Notes: a model not told the origin generated them from the sequence alone. A stretch of DNA of 64,000 nt from Pseudomonas sp. ATCC PTA-122608 (GCF_001952855.1 NZ_LPNO01000052.1:32186-96185), one strand, 5' to 3'. Shown: positions 30,551-39,073, counted from the stretch's first letter. Program-made: numbers and translations.

Positions 30551-32317
30551 ATGATCGCGATTCCCCGCCCGTTGCGTTTGACCTTCTACTCCCTGCTGAT
30601 CATCGCCGGCGCGATGCTGGCTGCCGCACTGGCCACCCGCCACGCCGAACGCCTGGCCCTGGTGGATGACGCTGCCCGTGCCAATCAGCAACTCGCGCTG
30701 TACGCCAACTCCCTGCACACCCTGATCGAACGCTACCGCGCCCTGCCCGCCGTACTGGCACTGGACTCGGAAATGATCAGCGCCTTGAAGGGCCCGCTGG
30801 ACACTGCCACCCAGGATTTGCTCAACCGCAAACTGGAGCGCATCAACGGCGCCGCCCAGTCTTCCACACTGGAACTGATGGACCGCAACGGCCTGGCCGT
30901 GGCCGCCAGCAACTGGAATTTGCCCAGCAGTTATGTGGGGCATAACTATGCGTTTCGCCCGTACTTCAGCCAAACCCTGAGCCAAGGCACCGGACGCTTT
31001 TATGCGGTGGGGGTGACTACCGGGATTCCGGGGTATTTCCTCTCCAATGCGGTGGTTGGCGAAAACGAACAGTTCCTCGGTGCCATGGTGGTCAAGCTGG
31101 AGTTCCCGGAACTGGAACGCGAGTGGGCTCAGGGCAACGACCTGCTGCTGGTCAGCGATGCCCGGGGCATTGTGTTTATCGCCAATCAACCGGGCTGGCG
31201 CTACCGCGCACTGCGTGCGTTGTCGGACAGCGACCATGCCGAACTCAAGGCCACTCGCCAATACGACAAGAAACAGCTGCTGCCGCTGGACGCCGAAGTC
31301 CTGCAGCGATTTGATGAAAACAGCCACCTGATGCGCGTCGACGGCCCCGACGGCAAGGCCAACTACATCTGGGAATCCCTGCCGCTGAAAGCCGAAGGCT
31401 GGACCTTGCACCTGTTGCGCAAGCCACAGGTTGCCTTTGAGGACCAACGCAATGCCGGCCTCGCCGCCGCCGGTTCGTGGCTGGCGCTGGTGTTCCTGGT
31501 GCTGTTCCTGACCCAACGCTGGCGCCTGGCCCGCCTGCGCCAGCGCAGCCGCGAAGAACTCGAACAATTGGTGGAAGAACGCACCCGCGCCCTGCGTACC
31601 GCCCAGGATGGTTTGGTGCAGTCCGCCAAACTGGCGGCGCTGGGGCAAATGTCAGCGGCCCTGGCCCACGAAATCAACCAGCCACTGACCGCCCAGCGCA
31701 TGCAGCTGGCGACCCTGCGGCTGCTGTTGGATCACGGCCGGGTGGACGACGCCTACCAGGCCCTGACGCCTCTGGACGATATGCTCACGCGCATGGCCGC
31801 GCTCACCGGCCACCTCAAGACCTTCGCCCGCAAGAGCCCCAGCGGCCTGCGCGAACGGCTCGACCTGGCCACGGTGGTGGACCAGTCCCTGCATTTGCTC
31901 GACGCCCGCCTACGGGACGAAGCCATCGGTACCGTCCTCGATTTGACCCGCCCGGCCTGGGTACGTGGCGACGCGATCCGCCTGGAACAGGTGCTGATCA
32001 ACCTGCTGCGCAACGCCCTCGACGCCATGGCCGACAAACCCCGCAAACGCCTCGAAATCCGCCTGCACGCCGATCAACAGCTGTGGTGCCTGACCGTCAG
32101 CGACAGCGGTGGCGGGATTGCCGAAGAAAATCTCAACAGCGTGTTCGACCCGTTCTTCACCACCAAGCCGGTGGGCGACGGGCTCGGTTTGGGGCTCGCA
32201 GTGTCGTACGCTATCGTCCACGAACTCGGCGGCCGCCTGAACGCCGGTAATCACGGTGACGGGGCGATCTTTACCCTGACCTTGCCCATCGCCCTGGAGA
32301 CACCTGACCTATGTTGA
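30551..32317 (+). CDS. mifS: DctB/MifS-type sensor histidine kinase
   Basis: A 588-residue membrane kinase: TM1 (about 11-30), a periplasmic double-Cache/PDC sensor (about 45-285, with FRPYFSQTL and GRFYAVGVTTGIPG as in DctB), TM2 (about 305-325), a short coiled coil, HisKA with SAALAHEINQPL, and HATPase with DSGGGIAEEN and GDGLGLGLAVS. It overlaps the sigma-54 activator gene by seven bases. The adjacent alpha-ketoglutarate permease makes it a likely MifS, the P. aeruginosa alpha-ketoglutarate sensor, rather than the C4-dicarboxylate sensor DctB. Assignment between the two rests on context. Confidence 0.85.
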   Translation: MIAIPRPLRLTFYSLLIIAGAMLAAALATRHAERLALVDDAARANQQLALYANSLHTLIERYRALPAVLALDSEMISALKGPLDTATQDLLNRKLERINGAAQSSTLELMDRNGLAVAASNWNLPSSYVGHNYAFRPYFSQTLSQGTGRFYAVGVTTGIPGYFLSNAVVGENEQFLGAMVVKLEFPELEREWAQGNDLLLVSDARGIVFIANQPGWRYRALRALSDSDHAELKATRQYDKKQLLPLDAEVLQRFDENSHLMRVDGPDGKANYIWESLPLKAEGWTLHLLRKPQVAFEDQRNAGLAAAGSWLALVFLVLFLTQRWRLARLRQRSREELEQLVEERTRALRTAQDGLVQSAKLAALGQMSAALAHEINQPLTAQRMQLATLRLLLDHGRVDDAYQALTPLDDMLTRMAALTGHLKTFARKSPSGLRERLDLATVVDQSLHLLDARLRDEAIGTVLDLTRPAWVRGDAIRLEQVLINLLRNALDAMADKPRKRLEIRLHADQQLWCLTVSDSGGGIAEENLNSVFDPFFTTKPVGDGLGLGLAVSYAIVHELGGRLNAGNHGDGAIFTLTLPIALETPDLC

Positions 32318-33636
32318 ACGCGGTGATTGTGGTCGATGACGAAGCCAGCATTCGCACGGCCGTCGAGCAATGGCTGAGCCTGTCGGGCTTTGACGTGCAG
32401 TTGTTCAGCCGCGCCGAGGAATGCCTGGCGCAATTGCCCAGGGACTTTCCCGGGGTGATCCTGAGCGACGTGCGCATGCCCGGCCTCAGCGGCCTGGAGT
32501 TGCTGGCCGAAGTGCAGCGGCGCGACGCCGACCTGCCGGTGATTCTGCTCACCGGCCACGGCGATGTGCCGATGGCCGTCGAAGCCATGCGCGACGGCGC
32601 CTACGACTTCCTCGAAAAACCCTTCAGCCCCGAAGCCCTGCTCAGCAGCCTGCGCCGGGCGCTGGACAAGCGCGGGCTGGTCTTGGAAAACCGCCGCTTG
32701 CATCAACAGGCCGATCACCGGGCCCAGCTGGAATCGAGCCTGCTGGGGGTGTCGCGAGGTTTGCAGAACCTGCGCCGGCAAGTGCTGGACCTGGCGGGCC
32801 TGCCGGTCAATGTGTTGATTCGCGGCGAAACCGGCAGCGGCAAGGAACTGGTCGCCCGTTGCCTGCATGATTTCGGCCCCCGGGCGAAGAAACCATTTGT
32901 GGCGCTGAACTGCGCGGCGATTCCCGAGCAGCTGTTTGAAGCCGAGTTGTTCGGCCATGAAAGTGGCGCGTTTACCGGTGCCCAAGGCAAGCGCATCGGC
33001 AAGCTGGAGTATGCCGACGGTGGCACGCTGTTTCTCGATGAGATTGAAAGCATGCCCCTGGCCCAGCAGGTGAAATTGCTGCGGGTGTTGCAGGAGCAGA
33101 AACTGGAACGGCTCGGTTCCAATCAAAGCATCAAGGTGGACTTGCGGATCATCGCCGCCACCAAGCCCGACCTGCTGGAAGAAGCCCGCGCCGGGCGTTT
33201 TCGTGAGGATTTGGCCTACCGCCTGACCGTCGCGCAACTGCGCCTGCCACCGCTGCGGGAACGCCGGGAAGACATTCCGCTGCTGTTCGAACACTTCGCG
33301 CAAAGCGCTGCCGAACGCCTGGGCCGCAGCTTCGCTCCGTTGAGCGGGCCGGCGCTGGGCCGCCTGCTCAGCCATGACTGGCCGGGCAACGTGCGGGAAC
33401 TGGCCAACGTCGCTGAACGCCAAGTGCTGGGGCTGGGTGAACCGGAGCCGGAAGGCATCGAAGCCGGGCAATCATTGGCGGCGCAGCAGGAAGCGTTTGA
33501 AGCCCATTGCCTGAAAGCCGCGTTGACCCGGCACAAGGGCGATATCAAGGCGGTGCTGGCCGAGCTGCAGCTGCCCCGGCGCACCTTCAATGAAAAAATG
33601 CAGCGCCATGGCTTGGCGCGGGACACGTTCCTCTAA
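32311..33636 (+). CDS. mifR: DctD/MifR-type sigma-54-dependent response regulator
   Basis: A 441-residue NtrC-family activator. The receiver domain (1-120) has phospho-acceptor D53. The AAA+ domain (about 145-375) has Walker A GETGSGKE, the sigma-54 contact loop GAFTGA and Walker B GGTLFLDEIE. A Fis-type helix-turn-helix ends the protein. It should be phosphorylated by the upstream kinase and activate a sigma-54 promoter; one is present ahead of the adjacent permease gene. Named by context with the alpha-ketoglutarate permease, as known for MifSR in P. aeruginosa. Confidence 0.87.
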   Translation: MLNAVIVVDDEASIRTAVEQWLSLSGFDVQLFSRAEECLAQLPRDFPGVILSDVRMPGLSGLELLAEVQRRDADLPVILLTGHGDVPMAVEAMRDGAYDFLEKPFSPEALLSSLRRALDKRGLVLENRRLHQQADHRAQLESSLLGVSRGLQNLRRQVLDLAGLPVNVLIRGETGSGKELVARCLHDFGPRAKKPFVALNCAAIPEQLFEAELFGHESGAFTGAQGKRIGKLEYADGGTLFLDEIESMPLAQQVKLLRVLQEQKLERLGSNQSIKVDLRIIAATKPDLLEEARAGRFREDLAYRLTVAQLRLPPLRERREDIPLLFEHFAQSAAERLGRSFAPLSGPALGRLLSHDWPGNVRELANVAERQVLGLGEPEPEGIEAGQSLAAQQEAFEAHCLKAALTRHKGDIKAVLAELQLPRRTFNEKMQRHGLARDTFL

Positions 33637-33640
33637 TCCG

Positions 33641-33751
33641 ATCGTTCCCACGCTCTGCATGGGAATGCAGCTCTGGACGCTCCGCGTCCGCCCTTAAAAT
33701 CGTGACGCGGAGCGTCACAGGATGCGCTCCCACGCAGAGCGTGGGAGCGAT
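33641..33751. repeat. REP-like doublet (ATCGTTCCCACGCTCTGC type)
   Basis: Left ATCGTTCCCACGCTCTGC and right GCAGAGCGTGGGAGCGAT are inverted, enclosing an inner pair (GGACGCTCCGCGTCC and GACGCGGAGCGTC). This is a different sequence family from the other REPs in the window. It sits between mifR and the sigma-54 promoter of the permease gene. Confidence 0.85.
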
Positions 33752-33846
33752 CTTCGTCGGCGGATTTCCGCTCATCACCCATCAATCATCAGCGACTTTC
33801 CGCTCAATAAAATTCTGCAACCCTTCTAGACCGGGCCTTCACCTGT

Positions 33847-33863
33847 TTGGCACAGCTTCTGCT
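33847..33863 (+). promoter_or_regulatory. Sigma-54 (-24/-12) promoter for the permease gene
   Basis: TTGGCACAGCTTCTGCT matches the sigma-54 consensus with the exact GG-N10-GC spacing (GG at 33849-33850, GC at 33861-33862). It lies about 62 bases before the permease ATG, just downstream of the gene for a GAFTGA-bearing activator. Confidence 0.82.
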
Positions 33864-33898
33864 ATAGCCCAGCCAGGCTGCGCTTGCGCGCGCTCCAC

Positions 33899-33906
33899 AA
33901 AAACAA
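33899..33906 (+). promoter_or_regulatory. Candidate Crc/Hfq catabolite-repression motif
   Basis: AAAAACAA fits the AANAANAA motif that Hfq and Crc bind in Pseudomonas mRNAs. It lies a few bases upstream of the permease ribosome-binding site (GAAGGA), where binding would block translation. Confidence 0.55.
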
Positions 33907-33925
33907 TTAGATGAAGGATCCTTAA

Positions 33926-35245
33926 ATGGATAACTCCAACTCCCTGCCTCTGGGGTCGGCGGCTGCGCCGGCAAAAGTTCGCACCACTTCCAGCCGCATC
34001 AAGTCGATCTTCAGCGGATCGGTCGGCAACATGGTCGAGTGGTACGACTGGTACGTCTACGCTGCATTCTCCCTGTACTTCGCCAAGGCCTTTTTCCCGA
34101 AAGGCGACACCACCGCCCAACTCTTGAACACCGCCGCGATCTTCGCCGTGGGTTTCCTGATGCGTCCGATCGGTGGCTGGCTGATGGGCCTGTACGCCGA
34201 CAAAGTCGGGCGTAAAAAGGCCTTGATGGCCTCGGTGTACCTGATGTGCTTCGGCTCGTTGCTGATTGCCCTGAGCCCGGGTTATGAAGCCATTGGTATC
34301 GGTGCGCCGATCCTGCTGGTCTTTGCCCGTTTGCTGCAGGGCCTGTCGGTCGGGGGTGAATACGGTACCTCCGCCACTTACCTCAGCGAGATGGCGACCA
34401 AGGAACGTCGGGGCTTCTACTCCAGCTTCCAGTACGTGACCCTGATCTCCGGCCAGCTCATCGCCCTCGGCGTGCTGATCGTGCTGCAACAGACCCTGAC
34501 CACCGAGCAGTTGTACGACTGGGGCTGGCGTATCCCGTTCGCCATCGGCGCCCTGTGTGCGGTAGTGGCGCTGTACCTGCGCCGCGGCATGGAAGAAACC
34601 GAGTCGTTCACCAAGAAAGAAAAAGCCAAGGAAAGCGCGATGCGCACCTTGATGCGTCACCCCAAGGAACTGATGACCGTGGTCGGCCTGACCATGGGCG
34701 GCACCCTGGCGTTCTACACCTACACCACCTACATGCAGAAATACCTGGTGAACACCGTCGGCATGAGCATCTCCGACTCCACCACCATTTCGGCGGCCAC
34801 GCTGTTCCTGTTCATGTGCCTGCAACCTATCGTGGGCGGGCTGTCGGACAAGGTTGGCCGTAGGCCAATCCTGATCGCCTTCGGCATCCTCGGCACGCTG
34901 TTCACCGTGCCGATCCTCACCACCCTGCACACCATCCAAAGCTGGTGGGGCGCGTTCTTCCTGATCATGGCGGCGCTGATTATCGTCAGCGGCTACACCT
35001 CGATCAACGCGGTGGTGAAGGCCGAACTGTTCCCGACTGAAATCCGCGCCCTGGGCGTTGGCTTGCCGTATGCACTGACCGTGTCGATCTTCGGTGGTAC
35101 CGCCGAATACATCGCGCTGTGGTTCAAGAGCATCGGCATGGAAACCGGTTACTACTGGTACGTCACCGCGTGTATTGCGGTGTCGCTGGTGGTGTACGTG
35201 ACCATGAAGGACACCCGCAAGCATTCGCGGATTACCACGGACTAA
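33926..35245 (+). CDS. kgtP: MFS alpha-ketoglutarate (dicarboxylate) permease, KgtP type
   Basis: A 439-residue major facilitator transporter of the metabolite:H+ symporter group. The signature GNMVEWYDWYVYAAFSLYF opens TM1, the loop DKVGRKKALM matches the MFS motif between helices 2 and 3, and DKVGRRPILIAFG is its half-repeat counterpart; 12 helices are expected. Proteins of this type import alpha-ketoglutarate with protons. A sigma-54 promoter and an A-rich motif precede it, and the MifSR-like pair lies immediately upstream, matching the alpha-ketoglutarate system of P. aeruginosa. A strong terminator follows. Confidence 0.92.
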   Translation: MDNSNSLPLGSAAAPAKVRTTSSRIKSIFSGSVGNMVEWYDWYVYAAFSLYFAKAFFPKGDTTAQLLNTAAIFAVGFLMRPIGGWLMGLYADKVGRKKALMASVYLMCFGSLLIALSPGYEAIGIGAPILLVFARLLQGLSVGGEYGTSATYLSEMATKERRGFYSSFQYVTLISGQLIALGVLIVLQQTLTTEQLYDWGWRIPFAIGALCAVVALYLRRGMEETESFTKKEKAKESAMRTLMRHPKELMTVVGLTMGGTLAFYTYTTYMQKYLVNTVGMSISDSTTISAATLFLFMCLQPIVGGLSDKVGRRPILIAFGILGTLFTVPILTTLHTIQSWWGAFFLIMAALIIVSGYTSINAVVKAELFPTEIRALGVGLPYALTVSIFGGTAEYIALWFKSIGMETGYYWYVTACIAVSLVVYVTMKDTRKHSRITTD

Positions 35246-35260
35246 GGGTTCGGCAGGTGT

Positions 35261-35303
35261 AAAAAAGGGGCCATGTCATTGACTGACATGGCCCCTTTTC
35301 ATT
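35261..35303. terminator. Bidirectional terminator
   Basis: A 12 bp stem (GGGGCCATGTCA / TGACATGGCCCC) is flanked by an A-run on the left and TTTT on the right, serving the permease gene and the convergent membrane protein gene. Confidence 0.93.
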
Positions 35304-35307
35304 TGCC

Positions 35308-36063
35308 TCAAGACAGCTCGGCAACCCCCTGGCGCCCATACCGGCGCTGTGCATACGCCGCGCCGGCAATCATCACCACCAGCACCGCCGCCAACACCGC
35401 CGACGAGCCGATGGTGCCAAAGTCCAGCCCGCCCTTTTCATGAGGTTTGGTCAGGAAGTCCCCCAGGGTTGCGCCGAACGGCCGGGTCAGCACGAACGCT
35501 ACCCAGAACAGCAGCACTGATGAAATCCGCGTGAAGTATTTAAGCAATACCACCACCGCGATACTCGCGCCGATCAGCAAGGCGCCACCGGCAAACCCCA
35601 GTCCGGAATCGTCTGCCAGGAAATCTCCCAGCGCCGTGCCCAGGGTGTTGGAGAACAGAATCGCCATCCAGTAGAACAGCTCACCGCGAAAGGTCTGGAC
35701 CTTGTTCACGTTCAGCGAATCGCCGCTGATACGCCACAGGGCAAAGATCGCCACCAGGATCGACACCAGAATCATCGACCCCGTGGCATAACCCAACCCG
35801 AGCGTGCGGTCCATAAAGTCGGACATGGTGGTGCCGGCGGTGCTGGTGGACAGGATCACGATCCAGTACAGCACCGGGTTGTAGGTTTTCGACCAGAGTT
35901 GCGTCACCAGGGTGACCAGGAACACGCTGATCAGGATCATCGAACTGATGGCGTAACCGACATTCAGGGTCATCGACAGCAAGTCCCCGGCAGTTTCGCC
36001 CAGGGTCGTGGCGCAGATTTTCATGACCCAGAACGCCAGGGTGATCTGAGGAAGTTTGTTCAT
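35308..36063 (-). CDS. COG4705-type membrane protein with four internal repeats
   Basis: A 251-residue inner-membrane protein with about eight hydrophobic segments. It is made of four recurring units, each with a motif of the form T-x-G-x-x-x-x-D followed by a glycine-rich helix: TTLGETAGDLL, STAGTTMSDFM, NTLGTALGDFL and PFGATLGDFL. Acidic residues inside membrane helices suggest transport of a cation or small solute, but I know of no proven function. A short inverted repeat lies 36 bases upstream of the start. It is convergent with the permease gene and shares its terminator. Confidence 0.85.
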   Translation of the reverse strand: MNKLPQITLAFWVMKICATTLGETAGDLLSMTLNVGYAISSMILISVFLVTLVTQLWSKTYNPVLYWIVILSTSTAGTTMSDFMDRTLGLGYATGSMILVSILVAIFALWRISGDSLNVNKVQTFRGELFYWMAILFSNTLGTALGDFLADDSGLGFAGGALLIGASIAVVVLLKYFTRISSVLLFWVAFVLTRPFGATLGDFLTKPHEKGGLDFGTIGSSAVLAAVLVVMIAGAAYAQRRYGRQGVAELS

Positions 36064-36098
36064 TGTGCAGAAGGCTCCAAAGGCTCAGTCATTCAATC

Positions 36099-36123
36099 GG
36101 TCGACTTATCGGGGGTGTCGACC
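36099..36123. promoter_or_regulatory. Inverted repeat upstream of the four-repeat membrane protein
   Basis: GGTCGAC and GTCGACC form a perfect 7 bp inverted repeat with an 11-base spacer in the leader of the minus-strand gene. It could be an operator or an RNA hairpin. Confidence 0.45.
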
Positions 36124-36257
36124 TGGCGCGCAGACTGCACCGGGAGCTGTGAAAAATAGGTGGGGGATGCATGAAAATTCCATCCCATGATAGAAATACG
36201 CGGCGCTGGGTTGCACTATGGTGCCCTCCCCAGAACCGCGCAGCAGGAACCACGGCC

Positions 36258-36890
36258 ATGCCCGACGATATCCACTTTTACGAACCCGCCAACGGCCACG
36301 GCCTGCCCCATGACCCGTTCAATGCGATTGTCGGCCCGCGCCCGATTGGCTGGATTTCGTCTCACGACAGCCAAGGCCGCCTGAACCTGGCGCCCTACAG
36401 TTTCTTCAACGCCTTCAACTACATTCCGCCGATCATTGGTTTTTCCAGCGTTGGCCGTAAAGACAGCCTGAACAACATCGAACAGACTGGCGAATTCGTG
36501 TGGAACCTGGCCACCCGCCCGCTGGCCGAGCAGATGAACCAGAGTTGCGCACCGGTCTCGCCCGAGGTCAACGAGTTTGAATTGTCCGGCCTGACGCCGG
36601 TGGCTTCAAAGGTGATCGCCGTGCCTCGCGTCGGTGAGAGCCCGGTGTCGTTCGAGTGCAAGGTGACGCAGATCATTCAGCTGCAGCGCGCCGACCAGGA
36701 ACTGGTGCCAAGCTGGCTGGTACTTGGCGAAGTGGTCGCGGTGCATATTGCCAAGTGGCTGTTGAAAGACGGGGTGTACGACACGGCTGCCGCCGAACCG
36801 ATCCTGCGTGGAGGCGGCCCGGCGGATTATTTTCAGTTGGGGCCGGAAGCGCTGTTCAAAATGTACCGCCCAGGCGCCGCGCAACGCTGA
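36258..36890 (+). CDS. Flavin reductase-like / FMN-binding split-barrel protein
   Basis: A 210-residue protein of the flavoredoxin/flavin reductase group. The segment PRPIGWISSHDSQGRLNLAPYSFF (residues about 29-52; quoted in part: GWISSHDSQG and NLAPYSFF) and the following GFSSVGRKD are typical FMN contacts. Such proteins bind FMN and either reduce flavins for a monooxygenase or act alone. Start 36258 gives MPDDIHFYEP; the longer frame from 36171 has no family character. No monooxygenase neighbour is visible, so substrate and partner are unknown. It is divergent from the COG4705-type gene. Confidence 0.87.
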   Translation: MPDDIHFYEPANGHGLPHDPFNAIVGPRPIGWISSHDSQGRLNLAPYSFFNAFNYIPPIIGFSSVGRKDSLNNIEQTGEFVWNLATRPLAEQMNQSCAPVSPEVNEFELSGLTPVASKVIAVPRVGESPVSFECKVTQIIQLQRADQELVPSWLVLGEVVAVHIAKWLLKDGVYDTAAAEPILRGGGPADYFQLGPEALFKMYRPGAAQR

Positions 36891-36907
36891 TTGGAATGCG
36901 ATAAAAA

Positions 36908-37014
36908 TGTGGGAGCGGGCTTGCTCGCGAAGGGGGCGTGTCAGTCAATGCATATGCCAACTGATCCACCGCATTCGCGAGCAAGCCCGCTCCCACACAA
37001 GCTCGCTCCCACAT
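36908..37014. repeat. REP doublet with a duplicated right arm
   Basis: Left TGTGGGAGCGGGCTTGCTCG is matched by two consecutive right arms: GCAAGCCCGCTCCCACA, then CAAGCTCGCTCCCACA. The third arm makes this element longer than its relatives. Confidence 0.85.
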
Positions 37015-37031
37015 TTGGATCAGCAGTGTTT

Positions 37032-37280
37032 TTAGTTGGCGGAAGTTGCCCAAGAGAGCTGACCGTCTTCATCTACATTGACCAAGCGCTCCAGTTGCAG
37101 AGCAGCGGCATCATCAGCGTCATCAGCGGTCTTGAATTTCTGTCCATCGAGGATCTTGTGAAAGCGCGGTGCGCCCATGCCATCCAGTGCCTTGACGGCG
37201 ATGGCGGCGCTGTAGCCACCCTCTTCTTCACGCACCAAGGCGGAAACGGCTTCGTGGTGGGCAAACTCTTTACGTGCCAT
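37032..37280 (-). CDS. Small hypothetical protein
   Basis: An 82-residue soluble acidic protein (MARKEFAHHEAVSALVREEE at the start, KTADDADDAAALQLERLV in the second half). I do not recognise a family. ATG 37280 is chosen because a purine-rich site lies upstream; a second ATG six codons earlier gives a less natural start. It is followed on the same strand, 43 bases upstream, by the monooxygenase-like gene, so the two may form a unit. The regular alternation of coding-like third positions supports it as real. Confidence 0.7.
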   Translation of the reverse strand: MARKEFAHHEAVSALVREEEGGYSAAIAVKALDGMGAPRFHKILDGQKFKTADDADDAAALQLERLVNVDEDGQLSWATSAN

Positions 37281-37323
37281 GTTGCAGGTCCTGGCCAATG
37301 GGAAAGGCGGCCATTCTAAAGCA

Positions 37324-37665
37324 CTAACCCGCCAGTTGCAGGTACTCGCCGTAGGCGTTGGCTGCCGAGGCGTCGGTGAAGGTCTGGAAGTCCATGCTGC
37401 GAACCACCATGTCGTTCAACAACTCGGTGAAGACCATCAGCGCCGGCGAGCTGAAGTAGGCACTCATCGCCTGCTCGCTGCTCCAGAAGCCCGACACCAA
37501 CCACACATCCGGGTCGGCCAGGGAGTGCTGCAACGAGAATTGCAGGCAACCCTGAGCCTGGCGGCCCGGTTCGATCAAACTGCTCAAGCGTGCACCCAGT
37601 TCGGTGCTGTACCCGGTACGGGCACGGATAAAGGCCATATGGCTCGCGGGAATGGGGGTGGACAT
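37324..37665 (-). CDS. Antibiotic biosynthesis monooxygenase (ABM) domain protein
   Basis: A 113-residue dimeric alpha+beta barrel-type protein. Features typical of ABM proteins are the C-terminal half VWLVSGFWSSEQAMSAYFSS and a short central QGCLQFSLQHS strand. Family members include small quinone-forming monooxygenases and many proteins of unknown role. ATG 37665 has a GGGAG site upstream. It is divergent from an AraC-family regulator across a 326-base region with a matched inverted repeat, so it is the likely target of that regulator. Confidence 0.83.
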   Translation of the reverse strand: MSTPIPASHMAFIRARTGYSTELGARLSSLIEPGRQAQGCLQFSLQHSLADPDVWLVSGFWSSEQAMSAYFSSPALMVFTELLNDMVVRSMDFQTFTDASAANAYGEYLQLAG

Positions 37666-37991
37666 GTTCGACTCTCCCGTTGAGAAGTGATGCTCGGCAA
37701 GCACTGTGAGGGCGTGTTGCCACAGGATCAAAGATACGGGCGCAGGTGCGGATGCGGTTAGTCGATTCCTGCCGGCTTATTGCACAATCCTGCGAGATGC
37801 GTAGATATAGCATTCGGCCTGCAGCTTTTATTCCCGGCATGACTGCTGTATTTCAGGAGGATGACAGCCCCCCGCTTGCCTGATTCACGATTTATCGCAG
37901 GATCAGGCAAGGATTGTGCAGAATCGAAGTACCGCTTTTTGCAAAGCCGCCTTTAAGCTGTGCCCATCGTCAAAACACCAGAGGATGTCCC
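37666..37991. promoter_or_regulatory. Divergent regulatory region with a spaced inverted repeat
   Basis: This 326-base gap contains TGCACAATCCT at 37781-37791 and its exact complement AGGATTGTGCA at 37910-37920, 118 bases apart. Each copy is next to a GCAGGAT or CCTGC element. An AraC-type activator that loops or binds each divergent promoter is a natural explanation. No gene is apparent in this gap. Confidence 0.55.
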
Positions 37992-38921
37992 ATGCCGTCG
38001 CCCGATCTTCGCTCCACGCCCCTCGACGCCGACATGGAAAAGCAGCGCGCAGAACTCGCCGGCATCGTACGTCGGCACACTTGGGAGGACGGTTCCTACG
38101 GCACGGCGATCACGTCGCTGTACCTCAACCGCCATAACACCCCACGGGAATTCACGCCTGTGCTGGTGGAACCCGCGCTGTGCATCCTGGCCCAGGGCAG
38201 CAAGGAAGTGCGCCTGGCGGATGAAGTCTTCGCCTACGACCCGCTCAATTACCTGGTGTTTTCGGTAGCGATGCCGGTGGCCGGGCGCATCCTTGATGCC
38301 ACGCCGGAAGACCCCAACCTGTCGATTCGAGTGAATATCGATCCGGCACACATCACCGCACTGATTGCCGAAGCCGGGCCGATGGGCGTGCCCCCGCGCC
38401 CGACCTCCCGAGGGATGTATGTCGACCGCCTGGACAACCAGCTACTCGACGCCGTGCTGCGCCTGACCCGATTGCTGGACACGCCGAAAGACATCGCGAT
38501 GCTGGCGCCGTTGATCAATCGCGAAATTCTTTATCGTTTGTTGCGTGGCCCGCAGGGATATCGGCTGTATGAAATCGCCGTCGCCAACAGTCAGAGCCAT
38601 CGGGTGAGCCAGGCGATCACCTGGTTGAACGGCAACTACGAACAGCCCCTGCGTATTGATGACCTGGCCAAGGAAGTAAACCTCAGCGTTTCGACCTTGC
38701 ACCACCGCTTCAAGGCGATGACCGCCATGAGCCCGTTGCAGTATCAGAAGCAGTTGCGCTTGCAGGAAGCCCGACGGTTGATGATCGCCGAGGGCCTGGA
38801 AGCCTCGGCGGCGGGTTATCGGGTGGGCTATGAGAGCGCCTCGCAGTTCAGCCGCGAATACAGCCGGCTGTTTGGTGCGCCGCCATTGCGGGATCTGGCC
38901 CGGTTGCGCCAGAGCGTCTAA
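37992..38921 (+). CDS. AraC family transcriptional regulator
   Basis: A 309-residue regulator. The N-terminal part is an AraC_N-type ligand domain (about 25-190; CILAQGSKEVRLADEVFAYD, of which the first 15 residues are typical). The C-terminal part has two helix-turn-helix motifs (about 205-300; IDDLAKEVNLSVSTLHHRFK and AAGYRVGYESASQFSREY). ATG 37992 gives the normal N-terminus MPSPDLRS; the region upstream belongs to the promoter. It is divergent from the ABM gene. The inducer is unknown. Confidence 0.9.
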   Translation: MPSPDLRSTPLDADMEKQRAELAGIVRRHTWEDGSYGTAITSLYLNRHNTPREFTPVLVEPALCILAQGSKEVRLADEVFAYDPLNYLVFSVAMPVAGRILDATPEDPNLSIRVNIDPAHITALIAEAGPMGVPPRPTSRGMYVDRLDNQLLDAVLRLTRLLDTPKDIAMLAPLINREILYRLLRGPQGYRLYEIAVANSQSHRVSQAITWLNGNYEQPLRIDDLAKEVNLSVSTLHHRFKAMTAMSPLQYQKQLRLQEARRLMIAEGLEASAAGYRVGYESASQFSREYSRLFGAPPLRDLARLRQSV

Positions 38922-38949
38922 CCGCAGTTATAACGCCGGATACTACTAA

Positions 38950-39043
38950 TGTGGCGAGGGAGCTTGCTCCCGTTGGGGCGCGAAGCGGCCCCAAAAGATG
39001 GGACTGCTGCGCAGTCCAACGGGAGCAAGCTCCCTCGCCACAA
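38950..39043. repeat. REP doublet (GTGGCGAGGGAGCTTGCTCCC type)
   Basis: Inverted pair identical in arms to the element at 4011 (GTGGCGAGGGAGCTTGCTCC and complement), between convergent araC-type gene and gtrS. Confidence 0.9.
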
Positions 39044-39073
39044 GTACTCAATCAGCTGCGGTATGGGTGGCGT

